Assembly (NCBI GenBank): GCA_024279495.1
Contig: JAJRRL010000021.1
Coordinates: forward strand, 1-47,900
Length of the DNA: 47,900 bases
Direction of reading: 5' to 3'
DNA from: Gammaproteobacteria bacterium
GTDB taxonomy: Bacteria > Pseudomonadota > Gammaproteobacteria > JAJRRL01
Below the pieces are notes generated by a model. The model was not told the DNA's origin. It worked only from the letters and a program-made list of their open reading frames with translations, and did no database searches. The position numbers and the translations under genes are program-made. Positions within the stretch are counted from its first letter, which is position 1. Each line of letters begins with the position of its first letter. Shown piece after piece: positions 18,619-28,341 of this stretch.

Positions 18619-18809
18619 AACTGCCCCTAAAAAGACAAACTGAAGCTCACTATAACAGGAATAAATCAAAGGCAATACCGTGAATCTCTACCGAGTTTTT
18701 CAAGAGAAATCCCCCTTTTTCGCCCGCAAGCCCTATTTACCCGGACTTCATTGCTTGAGCAACTTCATATTGATACCATGGGCTCTTCGAGAATTACCCC
18801 GAGGTCGTC

Positions 18810-21365
18810 ATGACGACAGAAGAGCAGCACACACCCATGATAAAGCAATACCTCGGCATTAAAGCGGATTACCCTGATTTACTCCTTTTTTATCGGATGG
18901 GTGATTTTTATGAGCTCTTTTTTGACGATGCCACGAAAGCGGCACAATTGTTAAATATCACGCTGACTCATCGCGGAAAAGCCAAAGGGCAACCCATCCC
19001 CATGGCTGGCGTTCCTCACCATGCTGCCGACAACTACCTGGCTCGACTCTTAAATCTAGGTGAGTCTGTGGTGATCTGCGAGCAAATGGGCGAACCCAAT
19101 AAAAAAGGGCCCGTTGAAAGAGCCGTCACACGTATTATCACCCCAAGCACGGTCCAGGATGAAGCTTTGCTTGATGAACTAACTGAGCCCGTGTTACTTG
19201 TCATTGCGGAGCACAAAAATACATATGGTATTGCTTCCGTTTGCGTCACCACAGGCGACTTTTCACTTTTTGAAGTGCCATCGCTCGATGCCTTGCAAGC
19301 AGACATAGCCAGGCTTCGCCCAACAGAAATACTGATCAACGAACAAAGCGAACTCGACAAACAACTAAGCAATGGAATAATCCGTCGACGACCCCCTTGG
19401 GAATTCGATGAAGACACTGCTCAACGCTTGCTTTGCGAGCATTACAAAACAAAAGACTTGCACGGTTTTGGTATTGCTCATTTAGCACTTGCCACGCAAG
19501 CTGCGGGTTGCTTAATTCAGTATTTAAAATACACGCAGCGACAGCATTTACCGCAATTAAAATCACCCAAACCTTATCATCATGGATCTGCTTTACGCAT
19601 TGATGCAGCCTCCAGACAACACCTAGAATTAACGCATAACGCACAAGGTGATACCCAATACACTCTCGCCTCTACTATTGACCATACTTGCACCCCAATG
19701 GGTCATCGACAATTACGTTATTGGGTGCATAATCCCAGCGTCGACCATACGATACTAAACCAACGTTACGAAGCCATTAGCACTTTACGTGATTATTCCT
19801 CGTTAGACGACATACAAGATCACCTCAAACACATCGGTGATTGCGAACGATCGCTCTCACGCATTGCTTTAGGAACAGCCAGACCTCGTGATTTAGTGCA
19901 ATTACGCGCTTTAAGCTTACATCAACCAGAATTCATTTCGATTTTATCAGACTTATCTGCCACAAGTGCTTTATTCAAAGAACTAATCGGAAACAAAGAC
20001 TCACTGTCTGATTTAGCAGAGCTACTAAGCAAAGCTGTTGTTGAGAATCCCCCGGTTGTCATGCGAGACGGAGGTGTGATTGCTGATGGCTACGACGAGA
20101 CGCTCGACAATTATCGTCATTGCCAAGCAAACAGTGAAGAAAAACTTTCGGCAATGGAAAAAAAAGCCCGTGAAGAGACCGGAATCAGCACGCTTAAAAT
20201 TAATTACAACCGCGTGCATGGCTACTACATTGAAGTCTCAAAACAACACAGCGACAAAATACCTCTGCATTACTCACGCAAGCAAACGCTAAAAAACGTA
20301 GAACGTTATATCACCGAAGAACTCAAAGCCTTTGAAGACACCATTCTTAACGCACAAAGCTTAGCCTTGTCGCATGAAAAATCTTTGTATGATGCGCTGA
20401 TTCACACCTTGCAAGAACACTATGAGAGGCTCCAAAAAAGCATACATGCCATCACTAGCCTAGATGTCTTAACCGGACTTTCGCAACATAGCCTGGATCA
20501 TCATTGGAGCAAACCCACCTTAAATGAAAAACGTGGCATTCACATTCAAGGAGGCAGACATCCCGTCTTAGAGGCCACCTTAGGCAACCGCTTTGTATCC
20601 AACGATACAACCCTAAACAACAAGCGCCACTTACTGCTTATCACGGGCCCGAATATGGGCGGTAAATCCACCTATATGCGCCAAACAGCCCTAATTACAC
20701 TCTTAGCTCATATCGGCAGCTACGTGCCTGCAGATCAAGCTTTATTAGGCCCTGTCGATGCTATTTTCACCCGTATTGGCGCAAGCGATGATTTAGTTGG
20801 AGGACGCTCAACCTTCATGGTTGAAATGACTGAGACAGCTACGATTCTAAATAACGCCACCAAGCACAGCTTGGTTATCATGGATGAAATTGGTCGAGGC
20901 ACTAGCACAGCCGATGGCCTAGCACTCGCCTGGGCATGTGCTTTAGAGCTAGCATCTCATTTAAAAAGCTACACGCTGTTTGCCACCCATTACTTTGAGC
21001 TCACCAGTTTAGATAAAACGCATGATACTATTGCTAACATCCATTTAAATGCCACCAAACACAAAGGTAAGTTGATTTTTTTACATGATGTAAAAGCAGG
21101 ACCTGCTGATCAAAGCTATGGTATTGATGTCGCCCAACTAGCTGGTGTGCCCAAGCAAGTGATTGATGCCGCAAAGAAAAAATTAACAGCCCAAAAAACA
21201 CCTTTCCCTGGCACAGCCACCCAACCGAAACAAGCTGATTTATTTGTAGCAGAAGACCCTCTTGCCGATAAGCTAAAAGAGATCAATCCAGACCAGCTCA
21301 CACCTAAACAAGCCTTGCTTTTGGTCTACGACCTCATTACCCTAGCCAAAGAAACTCAACCGTGA
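18810..21365 (+). CDS. mutS: DNA mismatch repair protein MutS
   Basis: Recognises mismatches and, with ATP, recruits MutL. The 851-residue length equals that of the E. coli protein. The mismatch-reading motif [11 protein letters not shown] lies at about 28-38. The clamp and lever domains follow. The ATPase has Walker [10 protein letters not shown] at 613-621, the [13 protein letters not shown] Walker B/signature, and FATHYFELT. It is divergent from cinA and the first gene of a unit with sufE. Partner mutL is about 5 kb downstream in the window; no mutH was seen. Confidence 0.98.
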   Translation: MTTEEQHTPMIKQYLGIKADYPDLLLFYRMGDFYELFFDDATKAAQLLNITLTHRGKAKGQPIPMAGVPHHAADNYLARLLNLGESVVICEQMGEPNKKGPVERAVTRIITPSTVQDEALLDELTEPVLLVIAEHKNTYGIASVCVTTGDFSLFEVPSLDALQADIARLRPTEILINEQSELDKQLSNGIIRRRPPWEFDEDTAQRLLCEHYKTKDLHGFGIAHLALATQAAGCLIQYLKYTQRQHLPQLKSPKPYHHGSALRIDAASRQHLELTHNAQGDTQYTLASTIDHTCTPMGHRQLRYWVHNPSVDHTILNQRYEAISTLRDYSSLDDIQDHLKHIGDCERSLSRIALGTARPRDLVQLRALSLHQPEFISILSDLSATSALFKELIGNKDSLSDLAELLSKAVVENPPVVMRDGGVIADGYDETLDNYRHCQANSEEKLSAMEKKAREETGISTLKINYNRVHGYYIEVSKQHSDKIPLHYSRKQTLKNVERYITEELKAFEDTILNAQSLALSHEKSLYDALIHTLQEHYERLQKSIHAITSLDVLTGLSQHSLDHHWSKPTLNEKRGIHIQGGRHPVLEATLGNRFVSNDTTLNNKRHLLLITGPNMGGKSTYMRQTALITLLAHIGSYVPADQALLGPVDAIFTRIGASDDLVGGRSTFMVEMTETATILNNATKHSLVIMDEIGRGTSTADGLALAWACALELASHLKSYTLFATHYFELTSLDKTHDTIANIHLNATKHKGKLIFLHDVKAGPADQSYGIDVAQLAGVPKQVIDAAKKKLTAQKTPFPGTATQPKQADLFVAEDPLADKLKEINPDQLTPKQALLLVYDLITLAKETQP

Positions 21366-21372
21366 GCACATT

Positions 21373-21789
21373 ATGTTAAATCACCCGGTCATTAAAAGAT
21401 ACCAAGAACAAATTGCCCTGTTACGCAGCATGGGCGACGATGACATACTCTATCAATGGCTAATCGATCAAGGTCGTCGCCTACAAAAAAACCCTCTTTC
21501 AGAAGCTAAGCGAACTGAGGCGAATCGGGTCAGTCGATGCCAGTATCAATTATTTGTTGATTGTGAAGGCGGACAATTCAAAGCCTGGTCCGATGGTTTG
21601 ATTGCAAGCGGCTATGCCTATTTGCTGATTGATATTTTTAACGACTTGAATCCTGCCGATATAAAAACAATCAAAGCCATGGATATTTTTAATCAGCTCG
21701 ATATTGGAAGCATTTTAAGCTTAAACCGAAGCAATGGCTTTTATCAAATGATTGACATGCTAATGGCTCGAAGCAGTAAATCCACCTAA
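21373..21789 (+). CDS. sufE: SufE-family sulfur acceptor
   Basis: SufE proteins take persulfide sulfur from a SufS/CsdA cysteine desulfurase and pass it to the Fe-S scaffold. The 138-residue length fits. The segment RVSRCQYQLFVDCEGGQF corresponds to the active-site cysteine motif of SufE/CsdE (the cysteine in RC-Q-x-Q), and SDGLIASGYAYLLIDIFN matches the following conserved region. It begins 8 bases after the mutS stop and is probably cotranscribed. No sufS, sufB or csdA is in the window, so SufE and CsdE cannot be told apart. Confidence 0.88.
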   Translation: MLNHPVIKRYQEQIALLRSMGDDDILYQWLIDQGRRLQKNPLSEAKRTEANRVSRCQYQLFVDCEGGQFKAWSDGLIASGYAYLLIDIFNDLNPADIKTIKAMDIFNQLDIGSILSLNRSNGFYQMIDMLMARSSKST

Positions 21790-21799
21790 CAATATTGGC

Positions 21800-22570
21800 T
21801 CATTGCTGCGGCCCATCATTACGACCCCTATTTTTCATTTCCACAGCAGCATCCTCTCTTTTTATTTTTTGTGAGAATAATCCAAACTTACGACCCTCCA
21901 CTTTACCTTTAAAAAACTTCAACGTTGCTGTCTTTCTAGAAGAGGTTTTTCCATTTTTATGAGTTGCCACAAGGCGAGTAAAGGAAGAACCGTCAACCCC
22001 CGCCTCTAATGCTTGCTTTACTGGGGTCTTGTATTTAGTCGGATCATCCTCAAAAGCTCTACGCAAACCAGCTTTAGATTCAAGGACCACAGAAAAAGCA
22101 GAAGTGGACTCGAAGCGAGGGCTGTTTTTTAATACTAGCAAGGCAGTCATCAATGCCCGATCTCTTTCTAATTGCTTAGGATCTTGAATCTCAATCAACT
22201 CATCCGCTCCCAAACCAAAACCCACCAAAGATAAATCTGGCATGGATGAAATAAAATCACCTGGCTCTGTTAACAGATGAAAAACCGTTTCTTTATTAGA
22301 ATTTTCCTCTAGAAGAAGATTCGCCGCACTTTCTTCTGGCAATTGGCAAAGAACCGCCTCAAACGTAAGCGGCTCTTTGGCTGCCAAAGAAAGCAGGATA
22401 CTATCCCCTTGATTATTCAAAACACACAAATCATGTAATTGATCAGAACTCAGTGATAGCAACATGTTTTTATGTGACTGCGTTAAACCGTCACCTTTAA
22501 GGGAGCTCGTAAGTTCCGAAAAAACATCATCTTTTATTTGATCCCACGCTTTATCTGAAATAGCACTCAT
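21800..22570 (-). CDS. Orphan protein with ankyrin-like N-terminal repeats
   Basis: The product has 256 residues from the ATG at 22570, which has GAGG six bases upstream. The first half has repeats that look like degenerate ankyrin units: LNNQGDSILLSLAAKEP, then LPEESAANLLLEENSNKETVFHLL. The middle is helical and charged. The C-terminal third is basic (KFFKGKVEGRKFG, KIKRED) and ends in a polar NRGRNDGPQQ tail. There is no signal peptide or membrane segment. It is convergent with sufE and 57 bases downstream of another orphan on the same strand, so the two may be cotranscribed. Ankyrin-like orphans of this kind are common among type IV effectors of Legionella and Coxiella, but nothing here proves secretion. 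Confidence 0.75.
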   Translation of the reverse strand: MSAISDKAWDQIKDDVFSELTSSLKGDGLTQSHKNMLLSLSSDQLHDLCVLNNQGDSILLSLAAKEPLTFEAVLCQLPEESAANLLLEENSNKETVFHLLTEPGDFISSMPDLSLVGFGLGADELIEIQDPKQLERDRALMTALLVLKNSPRFESTSAFSVVLESKAGLRRAFEDDPTKYKTPVKQALEAGVDGSSFTRLVATHKNGKTSSRKTATLKFFKGKVEGRKFGLFSQKIKREDAAVEMKNRGRNDGPQQ

Positions 22571-22627
22571 ATCACACCTCACCTATCAACCACGTTACTC
22601 AACGATTTCTTTATTTATTATAGACCA

Positions 22628-23668
22628 CTACTCATGGTTCTTCTCGCTTCCAAACGCTCTACCGGGTACTTGGCCTGAAGGTTTGGGAAGCTCTTGAGGT
22701 TTCTCGAAAATCGTCCGCCTTCTTTGGGTCAACGGAAGATTTTTAGCCTCTAAAAAGTTTTTTTTCTTTTCTCCAAAATAAAGCATACCCACACCAGCAG
22801 AAGCAGCTACAATTGTGCCAAGCACTGCTAACGTTAAGGCAACAGCAAACAAAGGGTTGCTGACTGCAGCAGCAACTGTAGAAGCTATCGCCGTACACAC
22901 AACCAAACCTGCTAAACCTAAAGCCCCAACACCACCAATCGCAAAACCTGCAATGGCAATGTTTTTCGATACACCTTCAGAATCCGAGTATTCTTTTGCT
23001 CTTGCATCAAGAAACGAATCTGCAGCAGACTTTTCTTTTTGACTTTTCCCCCTAATCACTATGTGGCCTTTTTTTCGCTCTATTTCGACTTTGAAATCAA
23101 CGCAGTTAAGTTCAACATTAATAGGAGTAGCATCCATTTCTTTAAAGATTACCGTGCAAGCCAAAGTCTTTCTCTCAATCATACGATGAGACAACCACAC
23201 TCTTGCTGTTTTATTTTTTGTAATAAGATCTTGCAGCAACTCTTCAATCCCTTTTAAATTAGGCTTCTCGCTTAGCTGCTCTGCTGGCAATTTTTTCCGC
23301 CATCTCTCAATCTCCTTTTGCTTCCCGCTTTTTTTTCCTTCATAGACATCAAGTCTTCTTTGCTCATCGTCGTTTTGCTGAAGAATAGCTTTCAGCTTAG
23401 CAATCGGAGCATCTAAAGCATCTCTTTCTCCTTCCAAACCTTTTATCTTCTGTTCAATATCAGCGGCTAGATAAGCCTTAAATAACTTTTTAAGCGACTC
23501 TCTTTCTTCTGAATTTTCTCCAAAAGGAGTAGACATCAGCATACTCGACCTTTCAGAAGAAAAGTTAAACTGCCCTTGCTCCCAATCCACCTCTACTACA
23601 ACTGCAGGGGGCGGTGGCGGGCTTGGCCGAACTTTTTTTGACACATTTTCTGCTGGATCAGTTGACAT
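22628..23668 (-). CDS. Orphan coiled-coil protein with a two-helix hydrophobic hairpin
   Basis: The product has 346 residues from the ATG at 23668, seven bases from GGGG; an ATG two codons earlier is too close to the ribosome binding site. The N-terminus has a proline run (PSPPPPP) and an MLMST element that recurs near residue 45. Residues about 60-150 are charged and heptad-like, suggesting a coiled coil. Residues about 235-300 form two adjacent hydrophobic stretches (AIAGFAIGGVGALGLAGLVV and ALTLAVLGTIVAASAGVG) without a long loop. A basic, proline-rich tail follows. This bilobed hydrophobic hairpin with cytosolic flanks resembles chlamydial inclusion-membrane proteins in layout only. The gene lies upstream of the ankyrin-like orphan. 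Function unknown. Confidence 0.78.
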   Translation of the reverse strand: MSTDPAENVSKKVRPSPPPPPAVVVEVDWEQGQFNFSSERSSMLMSTPFGENSEERESLKKLFKAYLAADIEQKIKGLEGERDALDAPIAKLKAILQQNDDEQRRLDVYEGKKSGKQKEIERWRKKLPAEQLSEKPNLKGIEELLQDLITKNKTARVWLSHRMIERKTLACTVIFKEMDATPINVELNCVDFKVEIERKKGHIVIRGKSQKEKSAADSFLDARAKEYSDSEGVSKNIAIAGFAIGGVGALGLAGLVVCTAIASTVAAAVSNPLFAVALTLAVLGTIVAASAGVGMLYFGEKKKNFLEAKNLPLTQRRRTIFEKPQELPKPSGQVPGRAFGSEKNHE

Positions 23669-23744
23669 CAGCATCCCCCTTTAACTTTCTGCCTAATTAT
23701 AGTACAGGAGCGCAAGGGTTGCTGATCTTTCTAACTAACTCATT

Positions 23745-24305
23745 TTACATGTGTTTTTTATCAATACTGTAAATGCCTGGGGCGTTACGTAGGTAGCCTT
23801 TGTAATCGAGACCATAGCCAAACAACCATTCGTTACCTGTCTCCAAACCACAAAAATCTGCTTCTGGGAGGCCTTCAGGCAAGCGAGCATCTTTCTTATT
23901 GACCAAAACGGCTGAATACACCTTCGCCGCGCCCTCTCCTTTGCAATAGTCTGTGAGCTCTTGCAAAGTCACCCCACGATCGAGAACATCATCGACAATG
24001 ACGATGGTTCGATCCTTCAATTCTGTACGCGGCTTTACGAGCCAATCAACATCTTTACCTTCGCAGCCCATGCCATAACGCGTAGCATGCACATAATCGA
24101 CTTCTAACGGAAAATCCAAACGCGGCAATAAGGTTCCCAGAGGGATAATCCCACCGATAGGCACACATAAAAACAAAGGGTTCGAATCTGCGAGCTCATA
24201 GCTAATTGAGGTCGCCAAGCAATCTAATGCTGCTTCCACTTCTGCTTTGGTATACAAACACGTTGCCTCTTTAAAAACAGAACGGATGTGTGCAGGAACA
24301 CTCAT
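23745..24305 (-). CDS. hpt: Hypoxanthine phosphoribosyltransferase
   Basis: Salvages hypoxanthine or guanine to IMP or GMP with PRPP. The 186-residue product has the PRPP-binding signature VIVDDVLDRGVTL and the CVPIGGIIPLGTLLPRL loop near the N-terminus, with EVDYVHATRYG in between. The C-terminal FGYGLDYKGYLRNAPGIYSI matches the family. A GAGGAG lies about ten bases before the ATG. It complements guaBA in guanine nucleotide supply. The name hpt rather than gpt is preferred on overall pattern; substrate preference cannot be read directly. Confidence 0.92.
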   Translation of the reverse strand: MSVPAHIRSVFKEATCLYTKAEVEAALDCLATSISYELADSNPLFLCVPIGGIIPLGTLLPRLDFPLEVDYVHATRYGMGCEGKDVDWLVKPRTELKDRTIVIVDDVLDRGVTLQELTDYCKGEGAAKVYSAVLVNKKDARLPEGLPEADFCGLETGNEWLFGYGLDYKGYLRNAPGIYSIDKKHM

Positions 24306-24345
24306 GAATGGTTTCTCCTCTATAAGCTAAATAAAATAATAGGTT

Positions 24346-25455
24346 TTATGCTGACAAATCACTATCGCCAGCAATATGTAAGGTTTGAGTTGGAAACGCA
24401 AAATCAGCGCCATGCTCATGCACGATTCTGGCTATTTCCAAATACACATCCTGACGTACTGCCTCAAACTCAATCCAATTAACTGTTTTTGTGAACGTAT
24501 AAACAGTCATATTAACGGACGATTCACCGTAAGCAGAAAACTTTACAAAAAGCGTTTGATTGGAATCAATGCCCGGATGCTCTCGAAGCATCGACTCGAT
24601 AGTAGATAACACATCTTTCATCACAGGTAAATCCTGGTATCGCAAACCAATAATGGTTTTAATGCGACGATGGCTCATACGACTTGGGTTCTCAATCGAA
24701 GTACTCGAAAAAAGACCGTTTGGCACATACAATAGGTTTTTTGAAAAGGTCCGGATACGAGTCAGACGCCAACCAATCGATTCAACAGTTCCTTCGATTT
24801 TTCCACCAGGAACACGAACCCAATCGCCAACAGAAAATGGCCGATCAAAATAAATCATCATGCCACCAAAAAAGTTTGCCAGTGTGTCTTTAGCTGCAAA
24901 ACCAAGCACCACACCGGTCACACCACCCAAAGTCAAAACACCTGAAATAGATATCCCTAAAATCGGCAGTAAAGCCAAAGCAACCAAGGCAATGATAAGG
25001 ACTCGCGCCAGCTGAGCAATCGCCCCTACTTTGGTCTTATCTTTAATGGCAAAACGATAACTACTAGCAAACTCCGTAAAGATAATTTCGACCTGCGAGA
25101 CAAAACGCATCACAAACCAAAGTAAATCCAAAAGCAAAAAGACTTTTCTTCCCACTGCAAACTGCGCTATTGCACTTTTATCTGCATGCGTTAAAAACAT
25201 TAATGAGGCAGCGTGCGCAATAAAAAAGCCCCAAATAAAGACCTGGGCTGGGTAATGCACGGCACTTGCAAAAGCCAAACGCCAATGCTGATCTCTTTTT
25301 TTGAAATTGGGAATCATTCGATAGCTGAAAAAATACTCTAGCAAGCTGAAAGCGAATGAAATAGCAAACACGACCAAAAGCGAGACCATGTCCATGGATG
25401 TTAAAAAACTAATAATTTTATTGGTTGATATAGCACTCATGGTTTGAGTCAGCAT
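24346..25455 (-). CDS. MscS-family mechanosensitive channel
   Basis: A 369-residue inner-membrane protein. About five membrane helices lie in the first 190 residues. The pore helix and beta domain region GGVTGVVLGFAAKDTLANFFGG followed by IYFDRPFSVGDWVRVPGGKIEGTV is the MscS signature. A cytosolic alpha/beta domain ends the protein. It is longer than E. coli MscS and closer in layout to the YnaI/YbdG type, which opens at lower conductance. The ATG at 25455 has GAGG six bases upstream and begins 10 bases after the DUF1820 gene, suggesting one transcript. It would protect against hypo-osmotic shock. Confidence 0.93.
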   Translation of the reverse strand: MLTQTMSAISTNKIISFLTSMDMVSLLVVFAISFAFSLLEYFFSYRMIPNFKKRDQHWRLAFASAVHYPAQVFIWGFFIAHAASLMFLTHADKSAIAQFAVGRKVFLLLDLLWFVMRFVSQVEIIFTEFASSYRFAIKDKTKVGAIAQLARVLIIALVALALLPILGISISGVLTLGGVTGVVLGFAAKDTLANFFGGMMIYFDRPFSVGDWVRVPGGKIEGTVESIGWRLTRIRTFSKNLLYVPNGLFSSTSIENPSRMSHRRIKTIIGLRYQDLPVMKDVLSTIESMLREHPGIDSNQTLFVKFSAYGESSVNMTVYTFTKTVNWIEFEAVRQDVYLEIARIVHEHGADFAFPTQTLHIAGDSDLSA

Positions 25456-25465
25456 AATTCACCTC

Positions 25466-25807
25466 TTAGTCATTATCTGTGCGTGTTAACGATAAATGCG
25501 ATGTTGGAAAAATTTTGACGTTTGTTTGTTTAACGGCGGACGTGACTTTTGCCAAGCCACCCTGATCTACCTCATCAATACGAATGATAAGATGGACCGG
25601 TATATGCACTCGATTCACCCCTAAGAACTCTGCCTTCAAGGCTTCAAGTTCTGGAGAGACATCAGCGCCTTCTGTTTCACTGAAAATCAAGCTTTCCGCT
25701 TCAACAAAGCCCATAAGGCTTTCGTCGGACAAGTAACGTGTGTATATTTCGTACACCTTGTCGTTTTGGTGAAACAAGATACGATATAATCGATTCGAGC
25801 CAGTCAT
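25466..25807 (-). CDS. DUF1820-family protein
   Basis: A 113-residue protein from the ATG at 25807 (AAGGAG eleven bases upstream, slightly long spacing). The pattern RLYRILFHQNDKVYEIYTRYL, then GFVEAESLIF and VHLIIRIDEVDQGG is that of DUF1820, a small cytosolic family of gammaproteobacteria with no known activity. No membrane segment is present. It precedes the MscS-type channel by 10 bases, a possible functional link. The C-terminal polar tail ends SLTRTDND. Confidence 0.85.
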   Translation of the reverse strand: MTGSNRLYRILFHQNDKVYEIYTRYLSDESLMGFVEAESLIFSETEGADVSPELEALKAEFLGVNRVHIPVHLIIRIDEVDQGGLAKVTSAVKQTNVKIFPTSHLSLTRTDND

Positions 25808-25956
25808 TTTTTGGACAACTCCTTGCGAGAAAACACCAGTTCGGCAGCATACCATAAGGGCTAGAAGAAAGGATCTGCTAACTCTTAAAAATAGATCGAA
25901 AACGCCCTAAAAAAAACAGTAGGCTCAAGAAAAGAAGAAAAACATTCCTCCGAGGA

Positions 25957-26427
25957 TCATTTAATGGTGACATTCTCTCCTGACACCACCCGATCGAACA
26001 AATCCAATGCATCTTTTGGATGCATACGAACACAACCATGCGAGAGCGGAACCCCCATAGGGTATTCTGGTGGAGAACCATGGATGTAAATGTAACGACG
26101 CATCGTATCGACGGATCCCAGCCGATTAAAGCCAGGCTCACACCCGCTTAACCAAAGAATACGCGACAAAATCCAATCTCGCCCTGGATTAGACTCAAAC
26201 AAAGCATCACTGAAGTGCTCGCCGGTCCAACGCCTGCCAATAAAAACAGCATCCGGCGGCGCATCACGGCCAATCATAGCACGAACAATATGCTTACCTC
26301 GCGGCGTCTTACCACTATCCATTTGCTCCCCAACGCCAGCCTTTCCTGTTGACACTTGATAGGCAATTTCTTCCCCAAACGAGGATGTGTGAGTTAATTT
26401 TTGCTCAGCAATAGATACGTGAATCAT
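25957..26427 (-). CDS. L,D-transpeptidase (YkuD domain) without signal peptide
   Basis: YkuD domains make 3-3 cross-links in peptidoglycan or attach lipoproteins. The 156-residue protein is almost only the catalytic domain, with H116 in YIHGSP and the catalytic C132 in SHGCVRM. The N-terminus MIHVSIAEQKLTHTSS has no visible signal peptide, which is seen in many short YkuD proteins of this kind but leaves its route to the periplasm open. GGAG precedes the start. It is divergent from mutL; the 100 bases downstream hold no gene. Confidence 0.9.
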   Translation of the reverse strand: MIHVSIAEQKLTHTSSFGEEIAYQVSTGKAGVGEQMDSGKTPRGKHIVRAMIGRDAPPDAVFIGRRWTGEHFSDALFESNPGRDWILSRILWLSGCEPGFNRLGSVDTMRRYIYIHGSPPEYPMGVPLSHGCVRMHPKDALDLFDRVVSGENVTIK

Positions 26428-26534
26428 CAGTCGTCTCCGCCCCTCTCTGGATCACCCACCCTAGCAAAAACAATGCTTGCTTGTCACTACCGTTTCGGTA
26501 GGATGAAGTCTTTACCCATCACATGAGGCAAACC

Positions 26535-28340
26535 ATGCGCGTTCACCCCCTACCCGACGATTTAGCCGCTCGAATTGCTGCTGGTGAATCCGTGAACCGA
26601 CCTTGCTCTGTGGTGAAAGAATTGATGGAAAACAGCATCGACGCTGGCGCAACAGATATTCACATTCTAATCAAACACGGTGGCATCAAACAAATCAGCC
26701 TTTCCGATAACGGCCAAGGTATTCATCCCGACGATTTAACATTAGCTATATCACGCTACTGCACTAGCAAAATTAAATCGGATACCGATTTAGAACAAGT
26801 CATGAGCCTAGGTTTTCGTGGTGAAGCGCTAGCTAGTATTGCTGCGGTATCCAGGCTAACCATTCGCTCTAAACAAAACGATCAAGAACACGGTTATCAG
26901 ATACAAGTAGAAGGATCTGAAAAAATTGGTGACATCAGCCCCTGCCCTCAACAAAAAGGCACGAGCATCGATGTGGAAGATCTCTTTTATAATGTCCCTG
27001 CTCGCCGAAAATTTCTACGCCATTCTAACACTGAACGTCAACACATCATTGCCATTGTCCAGCAAACAGCCATTGCCCATCCACACATCAGCATTAGTTT
27101 GAAAGACGAAAAGAAAGAACTAATCCGCATGCCTGCTGCAAAAAGCGAGCAAGAATGTTTGGAACGAATCGGTTGTGCTTTAGGAAGAACGTTTATCGAC
27201 CAATCTCACCACATCACCTCTATTGATTCCGGATTAACGTTGAAGGGATGGATAGGCAATCCCAGTATCGATAAAACAAACACAGACTCCCAATACTTTT
27301 ATATTAATGGTCGATTTGTGAAAGACAAATTAGTTCGTCACGCCATTCGCTCTGCCTACGAAGATGTTTTATTTAACGGAAGACACCCTTGTTACGTACT
27401 TTTTTTAGATATCCCTCCTCAGTCTGTCGATGCAAACGTGCACCCTACCAAACATGAAGTTCGTTTCCGAGATCAAAAGCTAGTGTATGGTTTTTTAAAG
27501 CAAGCCATTGCAGATGCGCTGTCATCAATCGCACCAGGACACACCGTTAGAATTCATCACCAAAAACCTCAAGAAACAGCTGACACAACTCAAGAATCCA
27601 AAGCTTACGCCACACCTAATGTGTCGGTTACGCGTGAAAGAGCCATTCAAACACCGCGCACGACTCACGCAGCGCCTGCTGCACGACCATCATCAACCCC
27701 TGCTTTTCAAGCGAAAACTGCACCGCTTTCACTGAACGACGACGAGGAATCAACTCCTCCCTTTGCTACCGCTTTGGCACAACTTCATCAACTTTACATA
27801 CTCGCACAAAACGATGACGGACTTATTATTGTCGATATGCATGCTGCTCACGAACGTGTACTCTACGAAAAAATGAAACAGGATTTTGCTAATCAATCGA
27901 TTGCCGTTCAGCCTCTACTCATTCCAGATACAGTTGAATTAGATGCTGCTTCTTTTGCCATCTGGGAGTCAGCTAAAGACGACTTAACTCGGTGTGGTAT
28001 CGAAACAGATTCCATCGCGGCTAACACTTGCATTATCAAAGCGCTTCCTGCGATCATCAAAGCTCAATGCGGCCAATCTTTGCTTCTCGATTTATTACAA
28101 GAAAAATCCTTGATAGATACCGCTGGCGATCAACTCACGCACCGCATTCATGCATTGCTTGGAAACATTGCTTGCAAAGCGGCAATCAAAGCTAACCAGG
28201 CACTCACGCTTCCTCAAATGCAGGCTTTACTCAACGACATGACAAACACACCCCGCTCTGGTTTATGCAACCATGGGCGACCTACGGTCATGCTCCTATC
28301 CATAAAAGAACTCGACCAGTTTTTCATGAGAGGCAAATAG
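26535..28340 (+). CDS. mutL: DNA mismatch repair protein MutL (endonuclease-type)
   Basis: Links MutS to downstream repair. The ATG at 26535 (GAGG upstream) gives the canonical start RVHPLPDDLAARIAAGESVNRP and 601 residues. The GHKL ATPase motifs are present: ELMENSIDAGA, SDNGQGI and SLGFRGEALASI. A low-complexity linker covers about 335-400. The C-terminal domain has DMHAAHERVLYE starting at D434, matching the metal-binding DQHA(X)2E(X)4E motif with Q replaced by M, and CNHGRP at 578, matching CPHGRP. These motifs mark MutL proteins that nick DNA themselves, in contrast to the E. coli form that uses MutH. It is one base apart from miaA. Confidence 0.97.
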   Translation: MRVHPLPDDLAARIAAGESVNRPCSVVKELMENSIDAGATDIHILIKHGGIKQISLSDNGQGIHPDDLTLAISRYCTSKIKSDTDLEQVMSLGFRGEALASIAAVSRLTIRSKQNDQEHGYQIQVEGSEKIGDISPCPQQKGTSIDVEDLFYNVPARRKFLRHSNTERQHIIAIVQQTAIAHPHISISLKDEKKELIRMPAAKSEQECLERIGCALGRTFIDQSHHITSIDSGLTLKGWIGNPSIDKTNTDSQYFYINGRFVKDKLVRHAIRSAYEDVLFNGRHPCYVLFLDIPPQSVDANVHPTKHEVRFRDQKLVYGFLKQAIADALSSIAPGHTVRIHHQKPQETADTTQESKAYATPNVSVTRERAIQTPRTTHAAPAARPSSTPAFQAKTAPLSLNDDEESTPPFATALAQLHQLYILAQNDDGLIIVDMHAAHERVLYEKMKQDFANQSIAVQPLLIPDTVELDAASFAIWESAKDDLTRCGIETDSIAANTCIIKALPAIIKAQCGQSLLLDLLQEKSLIDTAGDQLTHRIHALLGNIACKAAIKANQALTLPQMQALLNDMTNTPRSGLCNHGRPTVMLLSIKELDQFFMRGK

Positions 28341-28341
28341 C

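Noticed and set aside
22551-25455. Shared MSAIS start in the ankyrin-like orphan and the MscS gene as a common element
   Set aside because: The match is only a few codons, and the MscS start is better placed upstream at MLTQ; likely coincidence.
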